Shown: positions 52,233-61,636, counted from the first letter of the stretch. The stretch: 64,000 nt of DNA from JAFAGX01 sp035623255 (GCA_035623255.1 DASPTU010000110.1:12100-76099); one strand, 5' to 3'. Notes: generated from the letters alone by a model not told the origin. Made by a program: numbers and translations.

Positions 52233-53123
52233 ATGCCAGCGGCCGGGCTGAAAAACGCGCAATCCGAAGAAACGCGCCGCAAAGCCGACGCACTGCCACT
52301 GCCTACGCTTTTCGGTGAAGGGTATGGTATTTATCAGACACGTCCGCTTACATTCGTTTGCTCCTTCGTCGGCCACGTGCTGCTGGTCGCGCTTTTAGTT
52401 GCTTCCGGTCATTTCGTTATAACTCACCGCCATGAAATTCGTGAGCAGGTGGTGAATGTCATCACCGACGTGAGCCCCTATATCCTTCCTCCTTCCAAAA
52501 CGAAAGCTGGCGGTGGCGGTGGGGGTGGGGACCGGGACAAGCTTGCCGCCTCGAAAGGTGCCTTACCTCGCCTGTCGCGCGAGCAGATAACGCCCCCAGC
52601 AGTCGTGATTCGCAACGACAATCCAAAACTCGCCGTTGAACCTACCGTAGTGGTGCCTCCTCAGATTCATCTTCCGCAAACCGGAGTACTCGGCGACCCA
52701 CTGTCCACGGTTCTCGGACCTCCCTCTAATGGCCCGGGGTTCGGCGGTGGAATTGGCTCAGGCAGCGGCGGAGGGGTGGGTTCGGGAACGGGGCCCGGCG
52801 TTGGACCGGGAATAGGTGGTGGAATTGGGGGTGGCGTGTACCACGTGGGGGGAGGAGTTACCGCGCCCCGGCCTATCTATTCACCGGATCCCGATTACTC
52901 CGAAGAAGCTAGAAAGGCGAAGTATCAGGGGACCGTGGTTCTGTGGGTCATTGTCGGACCCGATGGCCGCCCACGTGATATTCGCGTCTACCGCTCGTTA
53001 GGTATGGGTCTGGACGAGAAGGCAATCGAAAAAATCCGCACCTGGAGATTTGAGCCTGCGCGCAAGGATGGAATTCCAGTCGCGGTGCAAGTGAACATCG
53101 AGGTGAGTTTCAGGCTGTATTGA
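52233..53123 (+). CDS. TonB-like energy transducer, paralogue 2
   Basis: A 296-residue protein with the same architecture as the protein at 19.9 kb: one TM helix (FVCSFVGHVLLVALLVASGH), a Gly7-Asp-Arg-Asp-Lys linker, a conserved SREQITPPAVVIRNDNPKLA segment, a Gly-rich tract, and a C-terminal TonB domain (DYSEEARKAKYQGTVVLWVI, TWRFEPARKDGIPVAVQVNI). It ends VSFRLY, as the paralogue does. The N-terminal cytoplasmic part is shorter by about 30 residues. No exbB/exbD is adjacent. Confidence 0.88.
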   Translation: MPAAGLKNAQSEETRRKADALPLPTLFGEGYGIYQTRPLTFVCSFVGHVLLVALLVASGHFVITHRHEIREQVVNVITDVSPYILPPSKTKAGGGGGGGDRDKLAASKGALPRLSREQITPPAVVIRNDNPKLAVEPTVVVPPQIHLPQTGVLGDPLSTVLGPPSNGPGFGGGIGSGSGGGVGSGTGPGVGPGIGGGIGGGVYHVGGGVTAPRPIYSPDPDYSEEARKAKYQGTVVLWVIVGPDGRPRDIRVYRSLGMGLDEKAIEKIRTWRFEPARKDGIPVAVQVNIEVSFRLY

Positions 53124-53169
53124 AGTTGTTGGACGCCCGTTCCCCGAATCCTGGCCGAATCGCGGATAT

Positions 53170-53544
53170 TCAGTTCTGTTGGCGCTTTTCCAGCAACTCT
53201 TTTAACTTGCCCAGCAGGAAGTCCGGATTCTCCTCTCCTTTTCTGACCCAGAGATCTGCCAGGCCGACAGCCTCGTCAAGGATGGGCACGTAAGCCGAGA
53301 GAACAATGATGGGAGTCTTGCGATTCAAGCGCCTGAGTTCTTTCGCGACCGCGAGACCGTTCATGTCCGCCATCCAGTAATCAACGATTACAGCGTCAAC
53401 TGGCTGCGAGCGGAAGATTTGTAAGCCTTCACGGCCTGACGCTGCCGTCAGCACGTCGTACCCAGCTGATTCCAGCAGGAGCTTCCGCAGCATCCGCCCC
53501 GGCTCTTCGTCATCGATGCAGAGGATAGTGGCCTTTTGATCCAT
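53170..53544 (-). CDS. Stand-alone response regulator receiver protein
   Basis: A 124-residue receiver domain without an output domain. The acidic pocket is ILCIDDEEPGRMLRKLL (Asp11, Asp12), the phosphorylation site is Asp55 in AVIVDYWMADMNGLAV, the switch residue lies in IIVLSAYVP, and the conserved lysine is in LWVRKGEENP. It would be phosphorylated by a histidine kinase not encoded here. The ATG at 53544 was chosen; the upstream 55 codons are not receiver-like. Confidence 0.88.
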   Translation of the reverse strand: MDQKATILCIDDEEPGRMLRKLLLESAGYDVLTAASGREGLQIFRSQPVDAVIVDYWMADMNGLAVAKELRRLNRKTPIIVLSAYVPILDEAVGLADLWVRKGEENPDFLLGKLKELLEKRQQN

Positions 53545-53640
53545 TTCTGGTCTGAGTCTGGGTTGCGCCTCACCAGATGATGTCGGGTTAGCCAAGCGGG
53601 CACCTGCTTGAGGATAGAACAAGAAATGAAGGTAGGCCCT

Positions 53641-53658
53641 TTGTCTTGTGTCAGACAA
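53641..53658. promoter_or_regulatory. Inverted repeat upstream of the receiver gene
   Basis: TTGTCT and AGACAA form perfect 6-bp arms around a 6-bp spacer, about 100 bases upstream of the receiver gene start on the minus strand. It could be an operator. No further support. Confidence 0.3.
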
Positions 53659-53752
53659 TACAGTGAAATCCCGATTGACGAGAAAGTATACTGTAGGACC
53701 CTGAATCATTCTCCTTGTCCGCGTAACGAAACCGCTTCGTGCGAGGCTTCGT

Positions 53753-54856
53753 CTACTTCGGTACTCCGTTGTTTTCCATGCTGGACAAGTTTTGCTCGGT
53801 AGAGCGAGTGAAGTCAGCTCCGAAGTACGTAGGGTTCAAATCAAATTTCAGCGTTTTGGTGAGCGAATCCAGCAACTCCTGCACCCTCTGTGAGGAGATC
53901 GATTTCCGAATCTGCTTACTGGCCTGGCCGAGTGGCATCTGCTCTTTGGAGACCATCTTGTAAATGTAATATCCGGTGGAATCGACGAGGACATCGGAGA
54001 CTTGGCCGGCTTGCATCTCAAAAATCTTTTGCTGAGTGACCGGAAGCCTGGTAACAGGAATCTTCCCAGTGCTCACAGTTGGGGTACCGGAAGAAATATG
54101 TGCTGCTGCAAAAGCTTCTTTTTGCAGTTGCTGAAAATCTTCGCCAGTCGCCGCCCGAGCCCGTAGCTTTTCAGCTAGCCCGAGCATTGTCTTTTCGGAG
54201 TTGCCCTCAGACCCGGCCTTGGATTCGTCCTTGCCTTGCTTGGGCACGAAGACACGCAGTAACTCAGCCTTCTCGAACTTTACCGCATTTTCGTTGTAAT
54301 ACTTTTCGACATCGGCATCCGAAATGTTGCTGGCCTGCTTTTCGAAGTAGCGATTCAGGTTTTGGCTCAAAATCTGGAGAGACGCAAACTGCATCACCTC
54401 GGCAAAATGAGGATCACGATCGAGGCCAAGTTCGCGAGCTTTTTGCGCAAACAAAAGCAATCTGGGGTACGAGAGCGCCAGCCGCCGCCTTACCATTCCC
54501 GACATGTCAGGATTGAGAGCCTCCACCAATTCTTCAAACTGGGTTTTGGTCACGGCCGTCTCGCATCCCTTGTCGCTCGGAGAACTGTTCTGTTTCTGCT
54601 GGCCAGCGGGAGAGCCTTCTGTGGTTGGTTGGCCGCTTTGGGTGTTCCCATTTGGCTGGCAGACACCTTTAATCGTAATTACCGGACTTTCCGGTGGGAC
54701 AGTTTTGGCAGACGCGGGCAGCGCCTCCTCATCGTCCTCATGACGGTGATGCTGCGATTGCCCGGATGATGCGTCCGGCTGCGGTAAAGGGTTGATCTGT
54801 CCGACTGCTAAGGAAGCAAAAAGCGTGATGACCAGCGTACTGTGATGAATTCGCAT
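53753..54856 (-). CDS. PpiC/SurA-like peptidylprolyl isomerase, secreted
   Basis: A 367-residue exported foldase. A signal peptide (RIHHSTLVITLFASLAVGQ) is followed by a low-complexity Gln/Pro/Ser region (about residues 20-100), a SurA/PpiD-type helical N-domain (MSGMVRRRLALSYPRLLLFA, ISDADVEKYYNENAVKFEKA), and a parvulin-type PPIase domain (RARAATGEDFQQLQKEAFAA, FEMQAGQVSDVLVDSTGYYI). A TTG three codons upstream is an alternative start. It would assist folding of outer-membrane or periplasmic proteins. Confidence 0.85.
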   Translation of the reverse strand: MRIHHSTLVITLFASLAVGQINPLPQPDASSGQSQHHRHEDDEEALPASAKTVPPESPVITIKGVCQPNGNTQSGQPTTEGSPAGQQKQNSSPSDKGCETAVTKTQFEELVEALNPDMSGMVRRRLALSYPRLLLFAQKARELGLDRDPHFAEVMQFASLQILSQNLNRYFEKQASNISDADVEKYYNENAVKFEKAELLRVFVPKQGKDESKAGSEGNSEKTMLGLAEKLRARAATGEDFQQLQKEAFAAAHISSGTPTVSTGKIPVTRLPVTQQKIFEMQAGQVSDVLVDSTGYYIYKMVSKEQMPLGQASKQIRKSISSQRVQELLDSLTKTLKFDLNPTYFGADFTRSTEQNLSSMENNGVPK

Positions 54857-55035
54857 ACTGTTCAATTAAACAAAATTTCTCTTAGGATATCTGGTTTTTG
54901 GGCTGGGTGACAGTATCGCCCGAACATGTCCTAATCAAGGTGAGTCTAGAGCTTTGCTCAGGGTTATCTAGAACCCGGCGTACCGTGCGACAGACGCATC
55001 GCCTACGTCTCGGGACCAACGGCCCTTGAACTACG

Positions 55036-57465
55036 CTATTGAACCGTTAGCGAGAGGCTGGTGGTTTTCGTCAGTGACCCGCCAGTCGCAGTGACTGTTA
55101 CTGTGTAGCTTCCCGAGGTCGTCCCGGGTGTTGATTGGTGGGTCGTTCCGGAGCCGCCATTATTGGTTGATGAACCGCCACCACAAGCAGCAAACCAGAA
55201 CAACGTCGACAACATCAGCAACCCCAATGACCATCGGAGTAGTTTTGCGCGCGCCGGCCTGGAGCCTGCTATGAACGTCAATCCGCAGAACGGCAATAAC
55301 ATCGCGTAATAGAAGCCCATTGCCTGTTTTGAAGGAATGAAAGCGACTGGCGCGACCGTGCTTACAGTGAGCGTCGAAGTCCCATTTCCACCGGTTATCG
55401 ACGCAGAACTAAGACCACAGGTGGGCGGCACCGCCGTCACCGGAGCAATCGCACAGCCCAAGTTCACTGTCGAGTTGAAACCGCCCGAGGGCGCGATCGT
55501 CACCGTGGTTGTAGCTGAACTCCCTGCTGAGATGGTTGCAGGCGCCAATGGCGTAGCCGCCATTGAGAAGGAGGGGGTTGGGGTTGGTGCTGCCGTAACC
55601 GTCAGGCTCGCGGCAGTTGTCTGGGCCAGAGATCCAAAGTTGCCCGTAATGGTGAAGTCAAAATTTCCAGTCGGCGTCGACGCGCTGGTAGTAACCGTCA
55701 GGGGCGTGCTCACTTGTGTCCCGGTTCCTGGCACCGAGATTGCCACGGGAGAGCATGCAGAAGCCGAGGGCAGTCCCGAGCATGTGAGATACACGGTGCC
55801 ACTGAATCCCGGTTGCGGGTTCAGGTACACAATGTACGAGGCAGAATTCCCCCCCGTTATCGACTGAAACGACGGAGACGCAGTTATCGAAAAACCCGGT
55901 GGATTGAACAGGCCGTATACCAACAACTCATTCGAAAAAGTCGGTAGAAATACTTTGCCGTTTGCGATGGTAGGAGGATTGAATTTCGCGAAATTCCCGG
56001 CTCCATCTCGAGCAGCGTTCTGTTGAGTGTCCCACAATTCCTGAGTCAGGTCATCAGCATCAAACGCCCATAGCTGTCCCGGGACAGTGCCATCGTTGGC
56101 ATTTCCATTTAATGAAGTAGCTGCCCAGACTATGCCCGTTCCCTGAGTATTTCCGTTGGACGAAATCGACATGGGTGCGAAGTTTGAATATCCGTCCGCA
56201 CTTTGAACTGTGCTTTGCGATGCTGGAGACGTGAGAAATGTCTGGCCATTGAAACTCCATGCCTGAAGCGTCTGGCCACCACCCCACGTGAAAGCAACCG
56301 GACCCAACTTCTGGCTGTTCCAGTAGACCGGCCCGCCCATGATAGGTTCCGAGAAAGCTTGCCATTCCTGCACGTCGCCGTTGAAGGAGGAGTTGAATTT
56401 TCCCATGTTCGTGCTGTCGACCAGGCGAAGGATTCCGTCCTTTCCCCCGCCCAACAGCAATGATGTTCCCGGGATCAGCATAGGTCCGCCGGCACCCAGG
56501 TCGCTATCTTGCTGGGACAGGAAAGACTGGTTGTCCGGAGTGAAATAATCAAGCACCGAGAGATTGGTGCCATCCAGCTTTAAGAAGCTATCGCCGTAAT
56601 CACTGCCCCCAGTATTCGCGTTGAAATTTCCGTTGGCGGTAATCACATAAACGTTGCCTGCACTGTCAACTACCGGACCCTGTCCTCCACCCCAAATACT
56701 TCCACCCGATGCCAGCGAGGGCGCGGTGCTAAAGACCGCTATTTGCGCCAATGAGCTCGCATCGTATTCCATCAACCACCCGTACCATGGGGCCGTGTCT
56801 CCGTGAGAACCAAAACCAATGTAAAGCTTCCCGCCAGAGAGCAGAAGCCCTGGGCGATTTAATTGGAGTAACGGGCCAAAGTTCGCAGTCGAAATCTCTG
56901 CCGGCCCGCTCAACAACTCTGCCCCCGAAGTGACGTCCAGCGCGTGCAACCGATAATGGTATGTCCCGTCCGAGTCCTTGTTTTTCACCGCTACATAGAG
57001 GATGCCCCGCTGTGGATCGATGACAGGAGTGCCCGTAATGCCTATCTCCGGCACCAGATCGGTGTAGCAACCCGATCCGCAGATATCATTGCTCGGCACG
57101 GATGGACCGAGGTTGACGTGCCAGAGCGTGTTTCCATTCAGGTCATCAGTGTCGATGGCGTACACACTATTGTGCTCGGTGGCTACATAAACTACATTGT
57201 GCAGGCTGCCGCCAATCGTCACATTCGTCAGGTATAACGGCTGAGCGTAAATCGAACCGTCAACCGCCACGGTAAACAACTTCCCGAAGCTGTTTACGTT
57301 CACATTCGAAGTGTTGAGGAAGGTTTCAGCGTTGTTCTGGCCGGTGCGGCTATTGTCATTGTGCTGGGTGACGATTGAAACCTGGCCGAAGGTGTTACAA
57401 CACAGAGCAACAAGAAGAAAGCTCAGTACGCTATAATTCCTGACCCTTAACAGTTTCCCATTCAT
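55036..57465 (-). CDS. Secreted quinoprotein-like beta-propeller / Ig-like repeat surface protein
   Basis: An 809-residue exported protein from the chosen ATG (signal segment RNYSVLSFLLVALCCNTFGQ; GGGGGA lies about 10 bases upstream). About residues 30-490 form a PQQ-type beta-propeller (YAQPLYLTNVTIGGSLHNVV, GITGTPVIDPQRGILYVAVK, GGKDGILRLVDSTNMG). Two Ig-like repeats follow (FSITASPSFQSITGG and FSMAATPLAPATISAG). The second is interrupted near its end by a membrane-hairpin module (listed separately) and then completed by SYTVTVTATGGSLTKTTSLS. No PQQ-enzyme catalytic residues were identified, so an enzymatic role is unproven. Confidence 0.82.
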   Translation of the reverse strand: MNGKLLRVRNYSVLSFLLVALCCNTFGQVSIVTQHNDNSRTGQNNAETFLNTSNVNVNSFGKLFTVAVDGSIYAQPLYLTNVTIGGSLHNVVYVATEHNSVYAIDTDDLNGNTLWHVNLGPSVPSNDICGSGCYTDLVPEIGITGTPVIDPQRGILYVAVKNKDSDGTYHYRLHALDVTSGAELLSGPAEISTANFGPLLQLNRPGLLLSGGKLYIGFGSHGDTAPWYGWLMEYDASSLAQIAVFSTAPSLASGGSIWGGGQGPVVDSAGNVYVITANGNFNANTGGSDYGDSFLKLDGTNLSVLDYFTPDNQSFLSQQDSDLGAGGPMLIPGTSLLLGGGKDGILRLVDSTNMGKFNSSFNGDVQEWQAFSEPIMGGPVYWNSQKLGPVAFTWGGGQTLQAWSFNGQTFLTSPASQSTVQSADGYSNFAPMSISSNGNTQGTGIVWAATSLNGNANDGTVPGQLWAFDADDLTQELWDTQQNAARDGAGNFAKFNPPTIANGKVFLPTFSNELLVYGLFNPPGFSITASPSFQSITGGNSASYIVYLNPQPGFSGTVYLTCSGLPSASACSPVAISVPGTGTQVSTPLTVTTSASTPTGNFDFTITGNFGSLAQTTAASLTVTAAPTPTPSFSMAATPLAPATISAGSSATTTVTIAPSGGFNSTVNLGCAIAPVTAVPPTCGLSSASITGGNGTSTLTVSTVAPVAFIPSKQAMGFYYAMLLPFCGLTFIAGSRPARAKLLRWSLGLLMLSTLFWFAACGGGSSTNNGGSGTTHQSTPGTTSGSYTVTVTATGGSLTKTTSLSLTVQ
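55111..55341 (-). other. Membrane-hairpin/lipobox-like module inside the last Ig-like repeat (copy 1)
   Basis: Within the surface-protein gene above, the segment beginning FIPSKQAMGFYY contains a first hydrophobic helix (AMLLPFCGLTFIAGS), a basic loop (RPARAKLLRW), a second hydrophobic helix (SLGLLMLSTLFWFAA), then CGGGSS (Cys codon at 55183-55185) and a Ser/Thr/Gly linker of about 20 residues. The Ig repeat resumes with SYTVTV and ends the protein. Confidence 0.7.
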
Positions 57466-57857
57466 CGGCAAAACATCCCCCACTGAATTGTTCACGTGAA
57501 GCGGAGGTTTGTGCGTGGAACGCGTCTGATCCCGCTAACGTGGCAAAGCTTCGTGACTGAGAAAACGACAAAAACGAAGTGACAACAACTGAGTGTTATC
57601 GAGAAAGGCCACAGTACACGTGGCAGTTGTGAACATTCTGACTACGATTCTGCGGCCTGTCAAGCATTTGATCTCGCCGCAAATCTTTGCGCAGTTTGCG
57701 CAGGCGCGTAACCTGTTACCAGGATTGGATGAATCTGCGAAGGACGCAAAAGGCTTGCCTGGCGGGGCCGGGACGTTACACGTCCTGATTGCAAAATGCC
57801 TCAAAAAGAGACACGAGGACAACGGTTGGATAGTTCAGGAACGAACCGAGGAGATGC
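57466..57857. other. 392-bp region without a recognised gene
   Basis: Frames of about 100 codons exist on both strands but show no domain character, no ribosome binding site and odd composition. Only short palindromes (GCGCAGTTTGCGC, GACGTTACACGTC) were noticed. It should contain the promoter of the quinoprotein-like surface-protein gene, which reads leftwards. Confidence 0.5.
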
Positions 57858-59195
57858 TCATTCCTCCACTGGCTCAGTCTGAGGGACCGGGATAGCTTCC
57901 TGCTCGCCAGTTCGCGATCTGGCGAGAGTGACGAGATCGAAGAAGGTTTGGTCGGAGCGAAGTTGTTTCAAGATTGCGTTTTTGTCGAACTCGTTTGTGC
58001 CCACGACAATCACTTCTGCAAATTTCAGAACCTCTTCAATGTCATCGTGCAGGAGTGCTGTAATGTGGGGAATAGTACTTTGGATGAATTCCTGGTTGGA
58101 TCCGAAAACCTGTCCCATGCGAACATTGCGGTCCCAAATCCGGCACTGACAGCCTTCGCCCAACAAACGCTTTACAAGATGCACCATCGGACTTTCGCGC
58201 AGGTCATCGGTACCTGCCTTAAAGCTGAGTCCCAAGACCCCGATACGCTTCTTTCCGGTCCGTAGTACCTCATCGGCCGCGCGCTCGATGTGTTGATGGT
58301 TGCTCGACAAAATGGAAGCCAGCACGGGAAGGTTCAGGTCCAATTCTTTCGCCCGATAAGTAAGTGCCCGCAGGTCCTTTGGGAGGCACGAGCCTCCGAA
58401 TGCAAATCCTGGCTTAAGGTAGGCAGGGGAGATGTTCAGTTTCTTGTCTGAAGTGAATATCTCCATCGCCCGGTGCATGTCGGCGCCCAGCTCGAGACAC
58501 AGGGTTCCGACCTCATTTGCAAATGTGACCTTCAGGGCATGGAATGCATTGCTGACATACTTGACCATCTCCGCGGTGGCACTATCAGTCTCATATACGG
58601 GAGCGGGAAGATCGCTATAAATCTGGCGTAACGGCGAGCGATTGGCACTGTCCATCGTGCCCAGCACGGTGAATGGAGGGTTATAAAAATCATGAATTGC
58701 CGTTCCCTCGCGCAGGAACTCCGGATTGAAACACACCCCGAAATCAACTCCCGCCCGCTTGCCGCTGACAGACTCGAGAATCGGGGTAACAAATGAATGC
58801 GTGGTTCCCGGCAAAACCGTGCTGCGTAGCACAACCCAATGAAAAGTCTCCTTTATGCGTAGCACCTCTCCGATCTGGCGGCACACCGATTCAATGCTGC
58901 TTAGATCCAGCTTGCCATTTCGCAGGCTGGGTGTGGCCACGGAGATGAATGATATTTCTGTGTTGAGGATGGCTTCCCGCGGATCACCAGTGGCTCGCAA
59001 GGACAAGGAGCGGCAAGGTTCCGCGATCAACTCCCGCAGTCCGGGTTCTACCACTGGCGGCCGGCCTTCGGCAATGAGCTGAACTTTCCTTGGATTGCTG
59101 TCTACTCCGATGACGCGGTGGCCCTGGCTCGCTAAACAGGTTGCCGTGACCGATCCTACGTACCCCAAGCCGAAAATGCTGATCGCCAATGACAC
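57858..59195 (-). CDS. UDP-glucose/GDP-mannose dehydrogenase family protein (AlgD-like)
   Basis: A 445-residue NAD-dependent sugar-nucleotide dehydrogenase that oxidises a hexose C6 to the uronic acid. The N-terminal fold begins ISIFGLGYVGSVTATCLASQ, VVLRSTVLPGTTHSF is conserved, and the catalytic cysteine lies in KPGFAFGGSCLPKDLRALTY. GVLGLSFKAGTDDLRESPMV is in the C-terminal domain. The pattern PVVEPGLRELI and the overall order are closer to GDP-mannose 6-dehydrogenase (AlgD) than to UDP-glucose dehydrogenase, but the substrate is not proven. The start is GTG. It is part of the leftward export locus. Confidence 0.9.
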   Translation of the reverse strand: MSLAISIFGLGYVGSVTATCLASQGHRVIGVDSNPRKVQLIAEGRPPVVEPGLRELIAEPCRSLSLRATGDPREAILNTEISFISVATPSLRNGKLDLSSIESVCRQIGEVLRIKETFHWVVLRSTVLPGTTHSFVTPILESVSGKRAGVDFGVCFNPEFLREGTAIHDFYNPPFTVLGTMDSANRSPLRQIYSDLPAPVYETDSATAEMVKYVSNAFHALKVTFANEVGTLCLELGADMHRAMEIFTSDKKLNISPAYLKPGFAFGGSCLPKDLRALTYRAKELDLNLPVLASILSSNHQHIERAADEVLRTGKKRIGVLGLSFKAGTDDLRESPMVHLVKRLLGEGCQCRIWDRNVRMGQVFGSNQEFIQSTIPHITALLHDDIEEVLKFAEVIVVGTNEFDKNAILKQLRSDQTFFDLVTLARSRTGEQEAIPVPQTEPVEE

Positions 59196-59279
59196 GCGAC
59201 TAAATTCCCTCCTGATCTCAGATCTGCTCGTGCGGTTTGCTCACTGCCATCTTGGCAGCGCCTGCTCCGCAGACGACGG

Positions 59280-60494
59280 TCATCTCTTCCGCGCCAGACC
59301 GAGCACGCTGAGAAAGAAGCTGAAAAAAATGATTTGGCAACCCAACGCCATCGCCGTGACCGACGGCATTACGATGCGCAGAGTGGTGATCGCATTGAGT
59401 TGGCCAAAATGATGTGCCTTCCACACTTGCACCGCATAAAGCGAACCAGCTATTCCCGCAACGCTCAGCAATGCCCCGACTACCAGTCCGGTCTCCAAAG
59501 TGATGACCTTGAAAAGGCTCTCAAGCCTTAGATCCTTTGGAAGGAGTCCCTCGGTGGTAGCGTAGATTTTGGTGAACACCGAGAAAGCGACTGCCTGAAA
59601 GCCAATGAGGACCGCGACCATTGCATGTAATAACGTGTCAACATCGAACGTGACCCCGTGGACCGTCCGTGGTCCCGGCAAAAGCCACGCGCCCATCGCA
59701 GCCCCCACGAACATCAGCAGAATACCTGGGTACAGAAATAGCCACCGGGGACTGTAAAGCAACATGAAGCGAAGATGGCGCCAGCCATCCCGCCAGGTCC
59801 GCAAATGAGGAGGACGCCCACGCCGGTCCGGCGAGAGGGTTGTCGGCACTTCTGCGACCCTTAATCCCGTGAGTGTGGCCTTGACCACCATCTCGCTGGC
59901 AAACTCCATCCCGGTAGTGCGCATTCCCAGCTTCTCGTAGCCAGATTTGCTGAAGGCACGAAGACCACAATGAAAGTCACCGATATTGCTGCGAAAAAAC
60001 ACGCGTCCGAGAAATGACAATACAGGGTTACCAAGATAGCGGTGGAGGGCTGGCATGGCGCCTGGCTCAATCCCGCCTTTGAAACGGTTGCCCATCACCA
60101 ACTCATCGCCGTGTCGAAGCTTTTCCAGAAACAACGGGATGTGAGTGAAGTTGTAGGTGTCATCGGCATCGCCCATCACAATATAGCGGCCACGAGCGGC
60201 TGCGATTCCACCCATCAATGCGCTGCCATATCCCTTTTGCACAACTTCGACCAGGCGGGCACCCATAGATCGCGCAATATTCTGTGAACCGTCGCTGCTA
60301 CCGTTGTCAGCCACTACAATTTCGCCTTCTATCGCGTGCTGCCGGAAAGTTCGCTGGATTTTTTCCAGACATGCTCCCAAAGTTCGAGCTTCGTTCAGGC
60401 AGGGCATAACAACACTGACTTCCGGCCCAGCGGCATGGGGCGTGACGCCGTACTCTGAGGGCTGCTCCAGTGCATGCAGTACCGAAGTGGTCAT
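59280..60494 (-). CDS. Family 2 glycosyltransferase, membrane-anchored
   Basis: A 404-residue dolichol-phosphate-mannose-synthase-like glycosyltransferase. The GT-A domain shows VSVVMPCLNEARTLGACLEK, EIVVADNGSSDGSQNIARSM and VMGDADDTYNFTHIPLFLEK with the DxD motif, and FHCGLRAFSKSGYEKLGM. The C-terminus has about four TM helices (PRWLFLYPGILLMFVGAAMG and others). AAGGAGC precedes the ATG. It lies between the dehydrogenase and the export-protein gene and probably contributes to exopolysaccharide or glycolipid assembly. Confidence 0.9.
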   Translation of the reverse strand: MTTSVLHALEQPSEYGVTPHAAGPEVSVVMPCLNEARTLGACLEKIQRTFRQHAIEGEIVVADNGSSDGSQNIARSMGARLVEVVQKGYGSALMGGIAAARGRYIVMGDADDTYNFTHIPLFLEKLRHGDELVMGNRFKGGIEPGAMPALHRYLGNPVLSFLGRVFFRSNIGDFHCGLRAFSKSGYEKLGMRTTGMEFASEMVVKATLTGLRVAEVPTTLSPDRRGRPPHLRTWRDGWRHLRFMLLYSPRWLFLYPGILLMFVGAAMGAWLLPGPRTVHGVTFDVDTLLHAMVAVLIGFQAVAFSVFTKIYATTEGLLPKDLRLESLFKVITLETGLVVGALLSVAGIAGSLYAVQVWKAHHFGQLNAITTLRIVMPSVTAMALGCQIIFFSFFLSVLGLARKR

Positions 60495-60640
60495 AGTTAA
60501 AGCTCCTTACAGCGCATAGCCCGCAGCGTTGTGCGAATCCGAAGCGCTTCGCCCGGACAAAAGGGAGGAGGTCGAAACCGAACGTGTAATGTTAGAACCC
60601 AAAACTTCCGCTTGATTCCGCTATCCGTATCTCGATCAAG

Positions 60641-61636
60641 CTAGTAAACCGCCCGGTATGTCGCGATACCACTGGCTATGTTCACGATGGATTGTAACGT
60701 GCGAACACCTACGTTTCTCGCGGTGCTCGAGGGGATGAAGACAATATCTTCCGCTTGCAACTTCGTATCCGGCGCCTTCGCTTCCATGATCTTCTTGATG
60801 TCAACGGGAAACTCAGTGGGGCCATCTTTCCCCTTTCGAACAATGCGGGCATTGTGCAGATTGGCGGTAGAGCTCGGTCCTTCGGCTGTCGCCAACGCCT
60901 GCAGGATCGTAATCTGCCCGGTGTTGTCCATGATTACTCCCATCGGGTGTCTCACCTCGCCAACCACGTAGACGACACCTGCCTTCGATACAACTACAGT
61001 GTCGCCCGGACGGATGTCCACATTTGCTTCCATGTTCTTTTCCGGGTCACTCGATAGCGTCACCGTGCGCGGGCCCTTGTCCTTGTCGCGGCTCGCGACC
61101 GTAATTGTTTGTCCCGCTTTGGCTGTCGTCCCCCCGGCTAATGAAAGTATGTCAAACAAGCGACGTGGCCCGGTGACAGGGTAAACTCCGGGCCTCTGCA
61201 CTTCACCAAGCACCGATACGCCCTGAGTGGCAAATTCTTTTTGCAAGACCGAAACTTGAGGATCAGTAAAATATCCGCCGCTGATCATCCGCTTGCGGAT
61301 TTCCTGTTCAGCCTCATCGGGCGTCTCTCCAGCAACGTGAACTTTTCCCACGAGCCCAAGGAAAACATCGCCACTCCCGGAAACGCGGACGTCCTGGTCA
61401 TACTCTGGCGCTCCCATGACGCTGATTTTCAACAGATCGCCAATGCCAATGGTAAGGTCGCGAACTGGCGTGATTGCATCTGTCGAAGCGCCTGGCGCTT
61501 GTGCTGGGCCAGCACTGGTGTCTGTGGGCAGCGGCGGTAAACTCTTTACTGATGGGGTGGCTGTTTGCGCAACAAGGTTCATGCCTGCCATCAGCATCAG
61601 TGCCGCGATGTTTCGCGCGAGTACTCCAAAACCCAT
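60641..61636 (-). CDS. Polysaccharide export protein (Wza-like, SLBB domains)
   Basis: An exported outer-membrane export channel component of 331 residues. A signal peptide (GFGVLARNIAALMLMAGMNL) is followed by the Poly_export domain (LTIGIGDLLKISVMGAPEYD, GSGDVFLGLVGKVHVAGETP) and SLBB-like beta-grasp repeats (VSVLGEVQRPGVYPVTGPRR, VVYVVGEVRHPMGVIMDNTG). The ATG has GAGGG 6 bases upstream; a TTG ten codons earlier is less likely. With the AlgD-like and GT2 genes it defines a polysaccharide locus. No Wzc-type kinase is seen here. Confidence 0.92.
   Translation of the reverse strand: MGFGVLARNIAALMLMAGMNLVAQTATPSVKSLPPLPTDTSAGPAQAPGASTDAITPVRDLTIGIGDLLKISVMGAPEYDQDVRVSGSGDVFLGLVGKVHVAGETPDEAEQEIRKRMISGGYFTDPQVSVLQKEFATQGVSVLGEVQRPGVYPVTGPRRLFDILSLAGGTTAKAGQTITVASRDKDKGPRTVTLSSDPEKNMEANVDIRPGDTVVVSKAGVVYVVGEVRHPMGVIMDNTGQITILQALATAEGPSSTANLHNARIVRKGKDGPTEFPVDIKKIMEAKAPDTKLQAEDIVFIPSSTARNVGVRTLQSIVNIASGIATYRAVY

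Noticed and set aside
55337..55867. Long plus-strand frame opposite the quinoprotein-like gene (176 codons)
   Set aside because: It mirrors the repetitive Ig-like coding on the minus strand and has no ribosome binding site or domain; it is an antisense shadow.
57535..57895. Frames of about 95-100 codons on both strands of the gap before the surface-protein gene
   Set aside because: Neither has a ribosome binding site, signal peptide or recognisable motif, and the two frames overlap each other.
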